In this document: positions 6,754 through 15,638 of the stretch, one piece after another
Numbering within the stretch: position 1 is the stretch's first letter
How the letters are laid out: each line of letters begins with the position of its first letter
Assembly: GCA_937919125.1 (NCBI GenBank)
Contig: CALFOB010000051.1
Location: 1-21,989, forward strand
Origin: an uncultured Micrococcales bacterium
GTDB lineage: Bacteria > Actinomycetota > Actinomycetes > Actinomycetales > Microbacteriaceae
Direction: 5' to 3'
DNA length: 21,989 nucleotides
The notes under the pieces: model-generated
Seen by the model: the letters and a program-made list of their open reading frames with translations, nothing else
Told to the model about the DNA's origin: nothing
Database searches by the model: none
Program-made: the position numbers and the translations under genes

Positions 6754-9258
6754 ATGGCTGACAAGGGCAAGAAAAACGAGAAAAAGGCAGGTTGGCTGGG
6801 ACTTTTTGGTCTTAGCACTCTAGCTGGGATTCTGAGCATGGCTCTACTGCTCCCAGTGGTTTGGCTGGGAGGGCTAGGCGCTAGCGCTACCGTATCGATC
6901 TTCCAAAGCCTTCCCGATTTCATCAAGCCAGTTAACGCAGCAGATGCTTCTAACATTTATGCCATGCAGAACGGCAAGCCAGTTCAGGTAGCCAGGTTCT
7001 TTGCCGAAAACCGCATCTCAGTCGACTTCGATGAGATCTCCCCAAACATGATTCGTGCTGCCATTGACACCGAGGATCCTCGTTTCTATGAGCACGGCGG
7101 AGTGGACTGGATCTCATTCACCCGTGCAATTGTTAATAACGTAGCTGGAGTCTCACGTGCTGGTGGTTCAACTATCACAATGCAGTTCGTGAAGAACAAC
7201 CTTCTTGAAGCAGCTGTTCTTAGCGGAGACCAAGAAGCAATTGATTTACAGACCAGCGCTCAATTCGCTCTACAGAGAAAATTCCAAGAAGTTCGTCTTG
7301 CCTTAGCTCTTGAACAGGACTACAGCAAGCAAGACATTCTTGCGGGTTACCTAAACCTTTCTTTCTTTGGAACCAACATCAATGGTGTTGAAGCCGCTTC
7401 TGAGTATTACTTCGGAATCAAAGCTAAAGACCTAAACGTTCCTCAAGCAGCCATGCTCACAGCAATGCTTAAAGGTGCAGAGCTTTATAGGCCAGATATT
7501 GAAGAGAACAAAGAACGTGCTCTAAGTAGACGTAACCTTGTAATTCAAAACATGGCTGATGCTGGTGACATCACTCAGTCTGAAGCCAATGAATACAAAG
7601 CTTCACCGATTGAACTAAACATCCAGAAGATTCCTGTGGGTTGTGAAAGCGATCAGACCACAGCATTCTTCTGTGACTATGTAGTTTGGAACATTCGTAA
7701 CAGCCCAGAGTTTGGTCCTACCAAAGAAGACAGAGAAATCTTGCTTCGTAAAGGTGGTCTAGACATCTACACCACAATTGACCTCAAGCTTCAGAGAGTT
7801 GCTGACAAGGCAACTAAGACTTGGGTTCCACCAAAGGATAAATCTAAGGTTGGTGCCGCAAGCGTTTCAGTTCAGGTTGGTACAGGAAGAATCCTTGCTC
7901 TAACCCAAAACAGAATCTATGACCAAACAGACTCTGGTCTTGAAGGTCACACCTCAGTGAACTATTCAGCTGATAAAAACTATGGTGGATCTTCTGGTTT
8001 CCAGAGCGGTTCCACATATAAGATCTTTACCCTTGCTGAATGGCTTACTAAAGGCTTCAAGCTCAATGACCGTGTTGATGGTCGAGTCAAAGAGTGGAAT
8101 GCAGCCGACTTCAGTTCTCGCTGTGGAACTAACGTTGGTACTTGGGCTCCAGGAAACGACTCCCAGGCACCTGAAGAACTATCCGCTATGCAGGCAACAT
8201 ACATGTCTGTGAACACTGGTTTTGCTGCGATGGCTAGCCAACTAGATCTTTGTGATATCAGAGACATGGCAAAGCGCTTCGGTGTACATAGAGCAGACGG
8301 AACAGAACTTGTGTCCTACCCTGCATCCATTCTTGGAATTAACGAAATCGCTCCTCTTTCAATGGCAGCAGCGGTCGCAGGAATTGCTAACAAGGGTGTC
8401 TACTGCTCCCCTATTGCAATCGACCGCGTAGTGGCAAGAGACACAGGAGCTGAACTTCAAGTTCCTAAATCAATTTGTTCAGAAGCAGTTTCACCAGAAG
8501 TGGCAGCAGCTATGACCAAGGCTATGGTGGCGGTAATCAATGGTGGTACCGGTGGTGCATCCGCTACTGGCGATGGAACACCGCTAGCTGGTAAGACTGG
8601 AACAACAGACTCTGGTGTTCACACTTGGATGACAGGTTTCTCTACTGCTGTTGGAACTGCTGTTTGGGTTGGAAACGTTTCAGGTGACACATCTCTTCGA
8701 AAAATTACTCTGAACAATAAAGCCGGTGGAACCGTTCGTCACGAAATCTGGCGAACAATCATGAAGACAGCCAACAAGAGCTACCCAGGCAAGAAGTTTG
8801 ATGAAGCACCTCGCGACTTGGTTGAAGCAACCATGATTTCTGTGCCAGATGTATTTGGTCAGGTTCCTGATGTTGCAGCTGAGAGCATTATTGCCGCTGA
8901 TCTGAATGCGAAGATTGTGACTAACCCAGTGGCTTCTACAAAGCCAGCAGGAACTGTTGCATACATCAGCCCTAAGGCCGGAAGCGTAATTCCTCGAGGC
9001 AGCATGATCAAGATTTATATCTCAAAGGGTGGCCTAACTGTCTTGCCTAAGGTGAAGGGTATGACTGTTGCCGATGCTACAGCTGCAATTAACGCAGCCG
9101 GGTTCCCAACGGTAAGCGTGCCTCAGCCATCGCAGACACAGCTGTTCGTAAATAGCAGTACTGTTCCAGCTGGAAACGTGGTTGGCACATTACCTGCGGC
9201 AGGAAAGTCCGTTCCGTCTTCAAATGCGATTCTTTTGATTATTAGCAAAGGCCCTTAG
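6754..9258 (+). CDS. class A penicillin-binding protein with two C-terminal PASTA domains (PonA2-like)
   Basis: Bifunctional cell-wall synthase of 834 residues. A basic cytoplasmic tail and one transmembrane segment (about 14-45) anchor it. The GT51 glycosyltransferase domain follows, with IDTEDPRFYEHGGVDW carrying the catalytic Glu (E107) and GGSTITMQFVKN. The transpeptidase domain has all three motifs: SxxK as STYK (S420), SxN as SVN (485-487) and KTG (614-616). Two PASTA repeats end the protein (about 692-762 and 763-834), probably sensing muropeptides or uncrosslinked peptidoglycan. Length, PASTA tail and the following metallophosphoesterase match PonA2 (Rv3682). The stop overlaps the next start by one base, so the two genes form an operon. 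Confidence 0.96.
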   Translation: MADKGKKNEKKAGWLGLFGLSTLAGILSMALLLPVVWLGGLGASATVSIFQSLPDFIKPVNAADASNIYAMQNGKPVQVARFFAENRISVDFDEISPNMIRAAIDTEDPRFYEHGGVDWISFTRAIVNNVAGVSRAGGSTITMQFVKNNLLEAAVLSGDQEAIDLQTSAQFALQRKFQEVRLALALEQDYSKQDILAGYLNLSFFGTNINGVEAASEYYFGIKAKDLNVPQAAMLTAMLKGAELYRPDIEENKERALSRRNLVIQNMADAGDITQSEANEYKASPIELNIQKIPVGCESDQTTAFFCDYVVWNIRNSPEFGPTKEDREILLRKGGLDIYTTIDLKLQRVADKATKTWVPPKDKSKVGAASVSVQVGTGRILALTQNRIYDQTDSGLEGHTSVNYSADKNYGGSSGFQSGSTYKIFTLAEWLTKGFKLNDRVDGRVKEWNAADFSSRCGTNVGTWAPGNDSQAPEELSAMQATYMSVNTGFAAMASQLDLCDIRDMAKRFGVHRADGTELVSYPASILGINEIAPLSMAAAVAGIANKGVYCSPIAIDRVVARDTGAELQVPKSICSEAVSPEVAAAMTKAMVAVINGGTGGASATGDGTPLAGKTGTTDSGVHTWMTGFSTAVGTAVWVGNVSGDTSLRKITLNNKAGGTVRHEIWRTIMKTANKSYPGKKFDEAPRDLVEATMISVPDVFGQVPDVAAESIIAADLNAKIVTNPVASTKPAGTVAYISPKAGSVIPRGSMIKIYISKGGLTVLPKVKGMTVADATAAINAAGFPTVSVPQPSQTQLFVNSSTVPAGNVVGTLPAAGKSVPSSNAILLIISKGP

Positions 9259-10160
9259 TGGAGTTTTTGCTATACCTTGGGGCTCTTGGATTAGCTGTAA
9301 TTATCTGGGCTACCTGTATTGAGAGATTCTGGTTCGCAATCAGAAGAAGTGAACTGAAGGTTCTTCCAAAGGGTAGTAAAGACATAGTTGTCCTACACAT
9401 TAGCGACATCCACATGGCACCTTGGCAGCACTACAAACAGCGCTGGATTAGAAAACTTCAAGCCAGAACGAATCCGGATCTTGTTATAAACACAGGCGAT
9501 AACCTGGGCCATGCCAGAGGCATAAACCCAGTCCTTGAAGCTCTTAATCCTCTTACTGGCGTTCAAGGTGTATTTGTGAATGGGTCTAACGACCTCTATG
9601 CTCCATCCAAAAGAAACCCATTGCAATACCTACTTCGACCATCTGATCGTCATCGTGATGATGAACCTGCGCTAAAGCTAGACACTGCATCTCTAAACGC
9701 AGGCTTTGCTTCTTTCGGTTGGGAAAACCTGAACAACACTGCCAAGAGTCTTACCGTCAATGGGACTCGCATCAACTTCTTTGGAACTGATGACCCTCAT
9801 GAACTGAGAGACGATGCAACAAAGGCCAAAGAAGGCTTAGGTAAATTACCTAAAGCAGATGTTCTAATCGGGATCACTCATGCTCCTTACCTTCGAGTAT
9901 TAGAAGAGCTAAGTGAAGCTGACATGGTCTTTGCCGGTCACACTCATGGTGGTCAGGTTTGTTGGCCGTTCTGGGGAAGAGCACTAGTTACTAACTGTGA
10001 CTTACCAACAAAGTTCGCAAGAGGTTTACATCAGGTACCGCTAAAGAGTAAGAAGCTTTGGGTTAATGTTTCTGCTGGCTTAGGGCATTCAATTTATGCT
10101 CCAGTGAGATTGGCCTGCAGGCCTGAAGTAAGAGTTGTGACTCTAAAAGCTAAAGACTAG
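9258..10160 (+). CDS. membrane-anchored metallophosphoesterase (Rv3683-like)
   Basis: A calcineurin-like phosphoesterase of 300 residues. An N-terminal hydrophobic helix (about 3-20) anchors it. Metal-ligand motifs follow in the canonical order: DIH (50-52), GDN (80-82), GSND (109-112, where many relatives have GNH), THAPY, and GHTHGG. The substrate is unknown; relatives such as YkuE and LpxH act on phospho-lipids or nucleotides, and location beside a penicillin-binding protein makes a cell-envelope substrate likely. The GTG start overlaps the upstream TAG by one base (TAGTG), implying translational coupling. The stop codon is shared, through CTAG, with a convergent lipoprotein gene. Confidence 0.93.
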   Translation: MEFLLYLGALGLAVIIWATCIERFWFAIRRSELKVLPKGSKDIVVLHISDIHMAPWQHYKQRWIRKLQARTNPDLVINTGDNLGHARGINPVLEALNPLTGVQGVFVNGSNDLYAPSKRNPLQYLLRPSDRHRDDEPALKLDTASLNAGFASFGWENLNNTAKSLTVNGTRINFFGTDDPHELRDDATKAKEGLGKLPKADVLIGITHAPYLRVLEELSEADMVFAGHTHGGQVCWPFWGRALVTNCDLPTKFARGLHQVPLKSKKLWVNVSAGLGHSIYAPVRLACRPEVRVVTLKAKD

Positions 10161-10681
10161 TTACCAAAGCCAAAGATGTCTGATCCAAGAACCAAGTACT
10201 GGTCTTGGGTGTTATCGCATCGAGCTACAGTTTCTGCGGCATAACAAGTTATATCGCCAACAACTATCTTGCTTCCAGATGGAAGGCTATAAGCCTCTTC
10301 AGGATCTGAGAACAAACCACTTGAACAGAACCAATCGGCGGCTTTACCTTCTGAAGGCTGGAACGCCCAAAGCCTTGCCTGGTATCCCCAAGCTCCTTCA
10401 CAAGAAGCTGGTGCCTTTGGAATGTCGTAAACGACATCAACATCACGGTGTTCACAAAGAGCAAAGCCAGGAGTTGTGTTGATGGTGCACCAAACAGTTC
10501 CTCCGCCAACTCGGAAGATATAGCCGCCGTAGCCATCGCTGTAATCAGCTTCATTCACAACAGGGGTTTCGATAGGAGGCTTCTCAGGAAGTTTGATCTT
10601 CGCTTCTGGTTCAGTAGCCGAACATGAAGATAAAACCAGTGCAGCTATTGCCGCTATAACTAATACCCCGAACTTGCGCAT
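10157..10681 (-). CDS. secreted lipoprotein of unknown function with conserved-looking Cys pairs
   Basis: A 174-residue protein with a classic lipoprotein signal: MRKFGVLVIAAIAALVLSSC, with the lipobox LSSC at C20. The mature part has repeated beta-like units with paired cysteines (GGTVWCTINTTPGFALCEH; GDITCYAAETVARCDN; more near SCEG and WFCSSG), suggesting several disulfides in an extracellular fold. It resembles the small actinobacterial exported proteins of the DUF6636 type (G-x-I-x-C ... V-x-C), but that link is by eye only. The ATG lies 22 nt after the asd stop, yet it has its own TAAGTT six bases upstream and no ribosome site, so it is probably transcribed separately. Confidence 0.8.
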   Translation of the reverse strand: MRKFGVLVIAAIAALVLSSCSATEPEAKIKLPEKPPIETPVVNEADYSDGYGGYIFRVGGGTVWCTINTTPGFALCEHRDVDVVYDIPKAPASCEGAWGYQARLWAFQPSEGKAADWFCSSGLFSDPEEAYSLPSGSKIVVGDITCYAAETVARCDNTQDQYLVLGSDIFGFGN

Positions 10682-10687
10682 GTATTC

Positions 10688-10693
10688 AACTTA
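10688..10693 (-). promoter_or_regulatory. -10 element for leaderless lipoprotein mRNA
   Basis: TAAGTT on the minus strand is followed by GAATAC (6 nt) and then the ATG at 10681. There is no Shine-Dalgarno sequence. Confidence 0.5.
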
Positions 10694-10703
10694 GCCGAGC
10701 AAA

Positions 10704-11765
10704 TTAGAATTCGCTGGCAACTAGCTCCGCTATTTCGTAGGTGTTTAGAGCAGCACCCTTGCGAAGGTTGTCACCAACAACGAACATCTCAATAGAGTTT
10801 GGGAAGTCCAAAGACTGTCTCACTCTTCCAACAAAGGTTGGGTCTTGCCCTGCGACCATGCTTGGTGTTGGCCATTGGCCGTTAGCAGGATCATCAACAA
10901 GTTTGATAGTTGGCTCTTCTTCTAGAGCCTTGTGAACATCAGCAACGCTCAAAGGGTTAGCAAAGGTTGCATGCACGCTTAGTGAGTGACTAACTAGAAC
11001 TGGAACACGAACACAGGTAGCCGCAACCTTAAGCCCTGGAATACCAAGAATCTTTCGGCTCTCATCTCTAACCTTCATCTCTTCGCTGGAGAATCCTCCT
11101 GCTTTTAGAGAACCAGCGAAAGGAACTACGTTTAGAGCGACAGGTGCTGGGAATGGAGAGTCTGCTACCTGAAGACCCTGTGAACCTAGCAGCGCTTCAA
11201 CATCCCCGCTTTGTTCTCCTGCAGAGCTACCGGCAACAGCGCTGATTTCATTACGTAGTCTTTCGATACCTGCAGCACCTGCACCTGATACAGCCTGGTA
11301 GCTAGAAACAACAAGCTCAGTTAGAGTCCAACCTCTGTGAAGGGCTCCAAGAGCTGCCATCATGGTCAAGGTTGTGCAGTTAGGGTTTGAAATGATTCCC
11401 TTAGGTCTGTTTCTTGCCTGCTCAGGGTTTACCTCTGGAACAACCAAAGGAACTTCTGGATCCATTCGGAAAGCACCTGAGTTATCAACCGCTACTGCTC
11501 CACGAGCTGCTGCAATTGGTGCCCATACTTCAGAGACTTCATCTGGAACATCGAACATAGCGATGTCAATGCCATCAAATGCTTCAGGGGTCAGTTCAAC
11601 AACAGTTAGTTCTTCTCCGTCAACAGTAATCTTCTTACCTGCAGACCTTGCTGAAGCAATAAGTCTGATTTCTCCCCAGATGTTCTCTCGGTTATTGATG
11701 ATGTCAATCATTACGGTACCAACAGCACCAGTTGCACCAACGAGAGCAAGATTAGGTTTAGACAT
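10704..11765 (-). CDS. asd: aspartate-semialdehyde dehydrogenase
   Basis: Reduces aspartyl phosphate to aspartate semialdehyde with NADPH, the second step toward lysine, diaminopimelate, threonine and methionine. The N-terminal dinucleotide fold starts LALVGATGAVGTVMI. The active-site Cys is in SNPNC (C130) before TTLTMM. SYQAVSGAGAAGIERL and VRVPVLVSHSLSVHATF follow the family pattern, the latter holding the catalytic-region His residues. The length (353) is typical. It lies 10 nt after lysC with a strong AAGGAG site, so lysC-asd is one operon, as in Corynebacterium and Mycobacterium. Confidence 0.98.
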   Translation of the reverse strand: MSKPNLALVGATGAVGTVMIDIINNRENIWGEIRLIASARSAGKKITVDGEELTVVELTPEAFDGIDIAMFDVPDEVSEVWAPIAAARGAVAVDNSGAFRMDPEVPLVVPEVNPEQARNRPKGIISNPNCTTLTMMAALGALHRGWTLTELVVSSYQAVSGAGAAGIERLRNEISAVAGSSAGEQSGDVEALLGSQGLQVADSPFPAPVALNVVPFAGSLKAGGFSSEEMKVRDESRKILGIPGLKVAATCVRVPVLVSHSLSVHATFANPLSVADVHKALEEEPTIKLVDDPANGQWPTPSMVAGQDPTFVGRVRQSLDFPNSIEMFVVGDNLRKGAALNTYEIAELVASEF

Positions 11766-11775
11766 TGTTTTCTCC

Positions 11776-13053
11776 TTAGCGTCCGGTGCCAGCGTAAACA
11801 GTTACAGGGCTATCCCCGTCTAGATCAAAGGCTTTGTGAACTGCACGAGCAGCATCATCAATCTGGCCAAGGCTTGTGATTACAGAGATACGGATCTCAG
11901 ATGTTGAAATCATCTCTACGTTGATTGAAGCTTCAGCTAATGCTCTAAACATGATGGCTGAAACACCAGCGTTGGTTCTCATACCTGCACCAACAATGCT
12001 TAGCTTGCCAATTTCTTCATCGCTTTCAAGTTCGCGATAACCCAAGACATTCTTGTTCTGAGCAAGAGCATCAAGAACCTTCTTCAGTTCACCCTTAGGA
12101 AGTGTGAAGCTAATGTCGCTAACTGCATCGGTTACGTCAGAACCAGTTGGAGTGTTCTGAACAATCATGTCAATGTTCGCTCCAGCTTCAGCAACGGTTG
12201 TGAAGACAGCAGCTGCTTTACCAGGTACGTCTGGAATACCAATGATCGTAATCTTCGCTTGAGACTTATCGGCTGCTACACCTGAAACGATTGATTCTTC
12301 CATTTGATTTACTCCATCTTCATTAGAGATAACTTTGGTGCCTGGGTCATTACTGAAAGTTGAACGAACTCTTAGATCTACCTTGTGTCTGCGAGCAAAC
12401 TCAACAGCACGAATGTGAAGGATCTTCGCTCCTGCTGCAGCTAGCTCCAACATAGATTCAATATCGATAACATCTAGCTTCTGAGCGGTTGAAACTACTC
12501 TCGGGTCTGCTGTGTAGATACCATCAACATCACTGTAGATTTCACAGACATCAGCTTTTAGAGCAGCAGCTAGAGCTACAGCAGTTGTGTCAGATCCACC
12601 TCTACCCAAAGTAGTGATGTCTCTTGAACCTCGGTTGAAGCCTTGGAAACCGGCAACGATTGCGATGTTGCCAGCATTTAGTGCTTCAGCAACACGATCT
12701 GGTGTTACCTCAGCAATACGAGCATTACCGTGAACTTCATCGGTAATGATTCCGGCCTGTGAACCTGTGAAAGAAAGTGATGGAGCACCTAGGTCATTGA
12801 TTGCCATAGATAGCAGAGCCATTGAAATACGCTCACCTGAAGTAAGAAGCATATCTAGCTCTCTACCCTCAGGGTTAGCCGATACTTGGTTAGCTAAATC
12901 TAGAAGTTCATCAGTTGTGTCACCCATGGCTGAAACAACAACACATACCTGGTTGCCAGCTCTTTGGGTCTCAATGATACGGGCAGCGACATGCTTGATC
13001 TTGTCAGCATCGCCTACAGACGAGCCGCCGTATTTCTGCACAATTAGCGCCAA
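11776..13053 (-). CDS. lysC: aspartate kinase (alpha subunit, full length)
   Basis: Phosphorylates aspartate, the committed step of the aspartate pathway, in the cytoplasm. The kinase domain (1-245) has KYGGSSVGDADKIKHVA near the start and TLGRGGSDTTAVALA at the active site. Two ACT domains (about 262-335 and 345-420) bind the lysine/threonine feedback inhibitors, and the second contains VGAGMRTNAGV. The TTG start at 13053 is backed by GGAG about 7 nt upstream and by KYGG being at residue 7, as expected. An internal ATG at codon 251 with its own ribosome site probably yields a separate beta subunit, as in Corynebacterium glutamicum. An 84-nt gap from recR leaves room for a promoter. Confidence 0.97.
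   Translation of the reverse strand: MALIVQKYGGSSVGDADKIKHVAARIIETQRAGNQVCVVVSAMGDTTDELLDLANQVSANPEGRELDMLLTSGERISMALLSMAINDLGAPSLSFTGSQAGIITDEVHGNARIAEVTPDRVAEALNAGNIAIVAGFQGFNRGSRDITTLGRGGSDTTAVALAAALKADVCEIYSDVDGIYTADPRVVSTAQKLDVIDIESMLELAAAGAKILHIRAVEFARRHKVDLRVRSTFSNDPGTKVISNEDGVNQMEESIVSGVAADKSQAKITIIGIPDVPGKAAAVFTTVAEAGANIDMIVQNTPTGSDVTDAVSDISFTLPKGELKKVLDALAQNKNVLGYRELESDEEIGKLSIVGAGMRTNAGVSAIMFRALAEASINVEMISTSEIRISVITSLGQIDDAARAVHKAFDLDGDSPVTVYAGTGR
12301..12316 (-). promoter_or_regulatory. internal ribosome site and ATG for the aspartate kinase beta subunit
   Basis: On the minus strand TGGAG (12316-12312) lies 8 nt before an in-frame ATG (12303) that opens MEESIVSGVAADKSQAKI. This is the position and sequence type of the beta-subunit start known in C. 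glutamicum LysC. It would give a 175-residue regulatory subunit containing both ACT domains. Confidence 0.65.
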
Positions 13054-13137
13054 TTGAGATCTCCAGATTAGGAAAAAGGGGGGAATTCAACGCTGAACTG
13101 AACTAAGTTTAGCCCACTACAGGCCCATACCCTACTG

Positions 13138-13734
13138 CTAACTAACTACTCGACGACCTTCAAAAGCACGCCCCAGGGTCACTTCATCAGCGTATTCAAG
13201 GTCTCCACCAACTGGCAGCCCTGAAGCCAAGCGGCTAACAGTGATACCTAGTGGAACAAGGAGTCTGGTTAGGTAGGTGGCTGTTGCTTCACCCTCAAGG
13301 TTTGGGTCGGTAGCAATAATGACCTCTTTGATTTCAGGGTCATTTAGGCGAGACATTAGTTCACGGATTCGAAGGTTATCTGGACCAATGCCTTCGATAG
13401 GACTAATCGCTCCACCTAGCACGTGATAGAAACCACGGAACTCTCTAGTTCTCTCAATGGCCTGAACATCTTTAGATTCTTCAACCACACAGATTGACTC
13501 TTTAGTTCTTCTAGGGTCTCTACAGATGTTGCAATACTCATGTTCAGCAACGTTGAAACATGTTGCACAGAAACGAACTCGTTCTTTAGCTTCAAGAAGA
13601 ATCTTGGCTAGTTCTTGCGCCTGATCGTCATCGGTCTGGATTAGATAGAAAGCAATTCTCTGAGCAGACTTAGGCCCAACACCAGGAAGTCTAGATAGAG
13701 CATCAATTAGATCTTGAACTACACCTTCATACAT
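13138..13734 (-). CDS. recR: recombination mediator RecR
   Basis: Works with RecO/RecF to load RecA at gaps. The 198 residues show the helix-hairpin-helix LSRLPGVGPKSAQRIAFYL (14-32), a four-Cys zinc finger CATCFNVAEHEYCNIC (C56, C59, C68, C71), and a Toprim domain starting ICVVEESKDVQAIE (81-94) with IIATDPNLEGEATATYL. Length and order are standard. It begins 4 nt after the dnaX stop, with its ribosome site inside the end of dnaX, so expression is coupled. The small ybaB/ebfC gene that usually separates dnaX and recR is missing here. Confidence 0.98.
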   Translation of the reverse strand: MYEGVVQDLIDALSRLPGVGPKSAQRIAFYLIQTDDDQAQELAKILLEAKERVRFCATCFNVAEHEYCNICRDPRRTKESICVVEESKDVQAIERTREFRGFYHVLGGAISPIEGIGPDNLRIRELMSRLNDPEIKEVIIATDPNLEGEATATYLTRLLVPLGITVSRLASGLPVGGDLEYADEVTLGRAFEGRRVVS

Positions 13735-13738
13735 CTAA

Positions 13739-15538
13739 TTAGTTTCCTTCAATAGGTTCAGCACCTAATAGATTACGAAGAACAGAATCCCCTACCAATG
13801 AATCCTCATCAATAAGTTTGTTTCTGTTTTCATTTACTTCTTTGCTCTTATCTTCTTTGACCGATTCAGCGACTTTAGTAATTGGCTCTGTTGGAGCTGC
13901 TGCCTTAGGAGTTGAAACCTGGACAATCGGTTCTCCTGCAGTTGATACTGCTGCACGATATTGAACACGAACACCTAGTACTTCAAAGATCGCTCTGCGG
14001 AGTAGTTCGCTAGGACTGTTAGGCCCACCATCACGGAACACAGTCTTGTCATGTTCGTTAGCAAAAAGGATGTCTAGAACTTGCCCATCAAAAGCAACTG
14101 GAGTTTGAGTGTAGACATTCTGCCAAGCTGCTCTAGAGATACCAGAGAGAGTGCTCTTGATCTCTTCCCAAGAGTTCTTCATCATTTCCCAGGTAACAGC
14201 TGGTGCTACAACATCACTAACAACAGGAACCTGATTAGTAACCGGAGCAACTGAAGGAATAACAATTGGAGCAACAGCTGCAACAGGTTGAGTCTGTGTT
14301 GAAACAGGAGCTGCAGGAGCAGTAGCCGAAGGTGCCTTAGCAGGTGCAGCTGGAGCTTGTGCTGGAGCATTACCCCCAAGACCCATACGTCGTTCTAACC
14401 TGTCAATACGGGCAAGTGAGCCTGTTTCAGTTGAATCTTGAGCAGGAACTAGAACTTTGGCAACCATAAGTTCAAGTTGCAGCTTAGGGCTAGTAGCTCC
14501 GTTCATACGGGTTAGACCTTCAGCAATTACTTCAGCTGCATAAGTAAGTTCAGCTTTGCCGAATCTTTCAACCTGTAATCTCATTCGGTCTAGCTGGTCT
14601 TGAGGCATGTCTCTAAGAACTGTCTTGGCCTTTTCTCCAACTGAACCAACAACAATTAGATCTCTAATTCGCTCCAGCAAATCTTCAACGAAACGAGATG
14701 GGTCTTGACCACTTTGAATAACCTGGTCAACGCTTGCAAATACCTCAGCAGCATCGCCCTTACCAAAAGCATCAATAAAGGTATCTAATAGAGCAGAGTC
14801 TGTGTAGCCAAGAAGACCAACTGCACGCTCATAAGTAACATGGTTCTTTTCTGACCCAGCGAGTAGCTGATCTAGTAGAGATAGTGAATCTCTAACTGAT
14901 CCACCACCAGATCTAACAACCAGGCTCAATACACCTTCATCAACACTTGCCTTCTCTGAGGCAATCATCTCGCCTAAGTACTCAATCATCTGAGCAGGTG
15001 GAACAAGGCGGAATGGGTAGTGGTGAGTTCTTGAACGAATAGTTGAGATGACTTTCTCAGGTTCTGTTGTAGCAAAGATGAACTTCACGTGGGCAGGTGG
15101 CTCTTCAACTACTTTCAAGAGGGCGTTGAAACCATCTTTGGTAACCATGTGAGCCTCATCAAGGATAAAGATCTTGAATCTATCTCTGGTTGGAGCAAAT
15201 GCAATACGCTCACGTAGTTCTCTAGCATCTTCAACTTTGTTATGACTAGCAGCATCAATTTCAATTACATCTAGTGATCCAGCACCATCTCTTGAAAGCT
15301 CAATACAAGATGCACACTTGCCACAAGGAGTATCAGTAGGTCCCTCAGCACAGTTCAAGCAACGAGCAAGGATTCTTGCAGAGGTAGTCTTACCGCAACC
15401 TCTAGGGCCGCTAAACAAATAAGCATGGTTCACTCTGTCGCTACGCAGAGCAGCCATCAAAGGCACGGTAACTTGAGTCTGCCCAATGAGTTCTGAGAAT
15501 GACTCTGGGCGATAACGACGATAAAGAGCTGTGGACAC
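13739..15538 (-). CDS. dnaX: DNA polymerase III subunits gamma/tau
   Basis: Clamp-loader ATPase of the replisome. Domain I has the AAA+ motifs Walker A GPRGCGKTT (44-52), a four-Cys zinc module (C63, C72, C75, C78), Walker B ILDEAH (125-130) and sensor FATTEPEKV (155-163). Clamp-loader domains II-III run to about residue 370. An Ala/Pro-rich linker (about 392-450) leads to a tau-like C-terminal domain (450-555) and a charged tail. I see no clear slippery A-run or T-run with a hairpin for a gamma frameshift. The GTG start (15538) has no ribosome site but has TAAACT six bases upstream, pointing to a leaderless mRNA. Confidence 0.97.
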   Translation of the reverse strand: MSTALYRRYRPESFSELIGQTQVTVPLMAALRSDRVNHAYLFSGPRGCGKTTSARILARCLNCAEGPTDTPCGKCASCIELSRDGAGSLDVIEIDAASHNKVEDARELRERIAFAPTRDRFKIFILDEAHMVTKDGFNALLKVVEEPPAHVKFIFATTEPEKVISTIRSRTHHYPFRLVPPAQMIEYLGEMIASEKASVDEGVLSLVVRSGGGSVRDSLSLLDQLLAGSEKNHVTYERAVGLLGYTDSALLDTFIDAFGKGDAAEVFASVDQVIQSGQDPSRFVEDLLERIRDLIVVGSVGEKAKTVLRDMPQDQLDRMRLQVERFGKAELTYAAEVIAEGLTRMNGATSPKLQLELMVAKVLVPAQDSTETGSLARIDRLERRMGLGGNAPAQAPAAPAKAPSATAPAAPVSTQTQPVAAVAPIVIPSVAPVTNQVPVVSDVVAPAVTWEMMKNSWEEIKSTLSGISRAAWQNVYTQTPVAFDGQVLDILFANEHDKTVFRDGGPNSPSELLRRAIFEVLGVRVQYRAAVSTAGEPIVQVSTPKAAAPTEPITKVAESVKEDKSKEVNENRNKLIDEDSLVGDSVLRNLLGAEPIEGN

Positions 15539-15544
15539 TCTTAG

Positions 15545-15550
15545 AGTTTA
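15545..15550 (-). promoter_or_regulatory. -10 element for leaderless dnaX mRNA
   Basis: TAAACT on the minus strand is followed by CTAAGA (6 nt) and then the GTG. CTTACA, 16 bp further upstream, is a plausible -35. Confidence 0.55.
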
Positions 15551-15638
15551 AGTCTTTTTTTACGCCTGTAAGGGCTATCTCTAGACTTCATGTCAATCCT
15601 TGTAAAATGCTCTTAAAGGTGCATAGATAGGGGGCAAC

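Noticed and set aside
6567..6956. A 129-codon minus-strand open frame over the ponA start
   Set aside because: It overlaps DUF4177 in another frame and the start of ponA; its translation has no membrane, motif or family pattern, whereas the DUF4177 frame is clearly recognisable.
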